A stretch of DNA of 49,005 nt, from NCBI GenBank assembly GCA_031260965.1, contig JAISKK010000020.1, positions 1-49,005 on the forward strand, given 5' to 3'. Origin of the DNA: Desulfovibrio sp. Its GTDB lineage: Bacteria > Desulfobacterota > Desulfovibrionia > Desulfovibrionales > Desulfovibrionaceae. The position numbers and the translations under genes are program-made. Below, piece after piece: positions 48,036 through 49,005 of the stretch. The notes beneath the pieces were generated by a model. The model ran no database searches. It was given only the letters and a program-made list of their open reading frames with translations, and was not told the DNA's origin. The stretch's first letter is position 1, and each line of letters opens with the position of its first letter.

Positions 48036-49005
48036 GCGGGGTCTGGCTGATCGGCGCGGGACCGGGCGACCCCGGACTCTTTACCCTCAAAGGCCGGGAA
48101 CTGCTCGCGCGGGCGGATGTCGTCGTCTATGACCATCTGGCTTCCGAGGACCTGCTAGACTTCGCGCGCCCCGATGCGGAGCTGATTTACGCAGGCAAAA
48201 AAGGCGGAGATCACAGTCTGCCCCAGGATCAAATCAACGCCCTGATCATCGAAAAGGCCCGCTCCGGCAAGACAGTGGCCCGTCTGAAAGGCGGTGACCC
48301 CTTTGTTTTCGGACGCGGCGGCGAGGAAGCCGAGGAACTTGTCGCAGCCGGAATTGATTTTGTCGTCGTGCCCGGCGTAAGCAGCGGCAGCGCCGCCCCG
48401 GCCTATGCCGGCATCCCCCTGACCCACCGCTCCTACGCCTCTTCGGTGATCTTCGCTACCGGACACGAAGACCCGGACAAGGAACAAAGCGCCCATAACT
48501 GGGAGGCTCTGGCGCAAAGCGGGTCAACCCTGGTTTTTTATATGGGCGTGAAAAATCTGCCGGACATTGCCCGCCGTCTCTGTAAAGCCGGTCTGCCGGC
48601 GGACACCCCGGCGGCGCTTATCCAATGGGGGACCACCCCAAAACAGAGGAGTCTGGTGACCACTCTGGGCCGGGCGGCGGCGGACGCAGCGGCCCAGTCC
48701 TTCGCCCCGCCTTCCATTTTTCTGGTCGGCAAGGTCGCTCTGCTCCATGAACGTCTGAACAGCTTCGAGAAACGCCCTCTTTTCGGCAAGGGGGTGGTGG
48801 TGACCAGATCCAGGGACCAGGCCTCGGCGAGCGCGGCCCTGCTGGCCGAACTGGGCGCGCGGGTTTCGCTTTTCCCGACCATAGAAACAGTCCCCCTGCC
48901 CGAAAAAGACGCGGAGCGGGAAATGCTGCGCCGGCTTGCGGATTACAGGCTGATTATTTTCACTTCGGCAAAGGGGGTGCGCTATTTCCGCTCCCGTCTT
49001 GAATC
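48032..49005 (+). CDS. Uroporphyrinogen-III C-methyltransferase fused to uroporphyrinogen-III synthase (CobA-HemD), 3' truncated by the window
   Basis: At least 324 residues, running off the window. ATG overlaps the stop of the carrier-like gene. The SUMT domain (1 to about 245) has VWLIGAGPGDPGLFTLKGRE, ARLKGGDPFVFGRGGEEAEE, VVVPGVSSGSAAPAYAGIPL, THRSYASS and FYMGVKNLPDIA. From about residue 250 a HemD domain starts (GKGVVVTRSRDQASASAALL, LGARVSLFPTIETVPL, LIIFTSAKGVRYF). It makes uroporphyrinogen III and precorrin-2 or sirohydrochlorin, used for sirohaem, cobalamin and, in sulfate reducers, haem. Confidence 0.93.
   Translation, partial: MSGVWLIGAGPGDPGLFTLKGRELLARADVVVYDHLASEDLLDFARPDAELIYAGKKGGDHSLPQDQINALIIEKARSGKTVARLKGGDPFVFGRGGEEAEELVAAGIDFVVVPGVSSGSAAPAYAGIPLTHRSYASSVIFATGHEDPDKEQSAHNWEALAQSGSTLVFYMGVKNLPDIARRLCKAGLPADTPAALIQWGTTPKQRSLVTTLGRAAADAAAQSFAPPSIFLVGKVALLHERLNSFEKRPLFGKGVVVTRSRDQASASAALLAELGARVSLFPTIETVPLPEKDAEREMLRRLADYRLIIFTSAKGVRYFRSRLE

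Overview
The window looks like chromosome of a Desulfovibrionaceae-type sulfate reducer (Desulfovibrio and relatives). Support comes from a nap operon in the order napC-napM-napA-napD-napG-napH with no napB, as known from Desulfovibrio desulfuricans, a fused AccA-AccD carboxyltransferase, a flavoredoxin-like protein and flagellar genes with sigma-54-type promoters. This is inference from gene content; no 16S gene is present.

Layout. (1) 1-870 is non-coding and holds frameshifted remains of a 5'-nucleotidase and of a phage baseplate protein. (2) 878-7776 is a catabolic cluster, less GC-rich by eye: a carboxymuconolactone-decarboxylase-like protein, a complete tripartite tricarboxylate (TctC-TctB-TctA) transporter, a pyrone-dicarboxylate-hydrolase-like amidohydrolase, a 2-oxo-acid hydratase, an HpaI-type aldolase and a GntR/FadR regulator. 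(3) 7777-9183 is a small toxin-antitoxin islet: an intact RelB/DinJ antitoxin beside a decayed YoeB-like toxin, then an intact VapC/Phd pair flanked by a repeated terminator segment. (4) 9288-12857 (minus) is flgF-(small ORF)-flgG-flgA-flgH, cut off before the usual flgI. (5) 13085-15444 is an AmmeMemoRadiSam pair: a Memo/LigB-AMMECR1 fusion and its radical SAM partner.

(6) 15680-18101 (minus) is the most distinctive system: a family 2A encapsulin shell gene followed by a cysteine desulfurase with a roughly 100-residue Pro/Ala/Gly-rich N-terminal extension. Together they predict a protein nanocompartment for sulfur mobilised from cysteine. The operon has a good sigma-70 promoter and a possible 19-codon leader ORF, and is divergent from a rubrerythrin gene. 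(7) 19104-27067 (minus) holds an exported metallo-beta-lactamase-fold hydrolase, a nucleotide-sugar dehydrogenase, UbiE/MenG, and a run comprising a PaaK-like CoA ligase, an O-methyltransferase-like protein, an FMN alpha-hydroxyacid dehydrogenase-like protein and a membrane protein. (8) 27308-29616 is purD-purE plus a lipoprotein. (9) 29693-36120 is an amphi-Trp protein with a histone-H1-like tail, an Rrf2 regulator and the nap operon for periplasmic nitrate respiration. (10) 36234-40815 is fliK-flgD-flgE behind a sigma-54-type promoter.

(11) 40890-42134 is an accessory islet: the 5' half of a tRNA, a small orphan ORF, a triplicated 16-17 bp repeat, higB-higA and a palindromic repeat shared with the purD upstream region. 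(12) 42188-49005 is core metabolism: a flavin reductase, purine nucleoside phosphorylase, a three-gene acetyl-CoA carboxylase set (biotin carboxylase, fused carboxyltransferase, an odd biotin-carrier-like protein) and the start of a CobA-HemD fusion that runs off the window.

All assignments come from reading motifs and gene order; no database search was possible.
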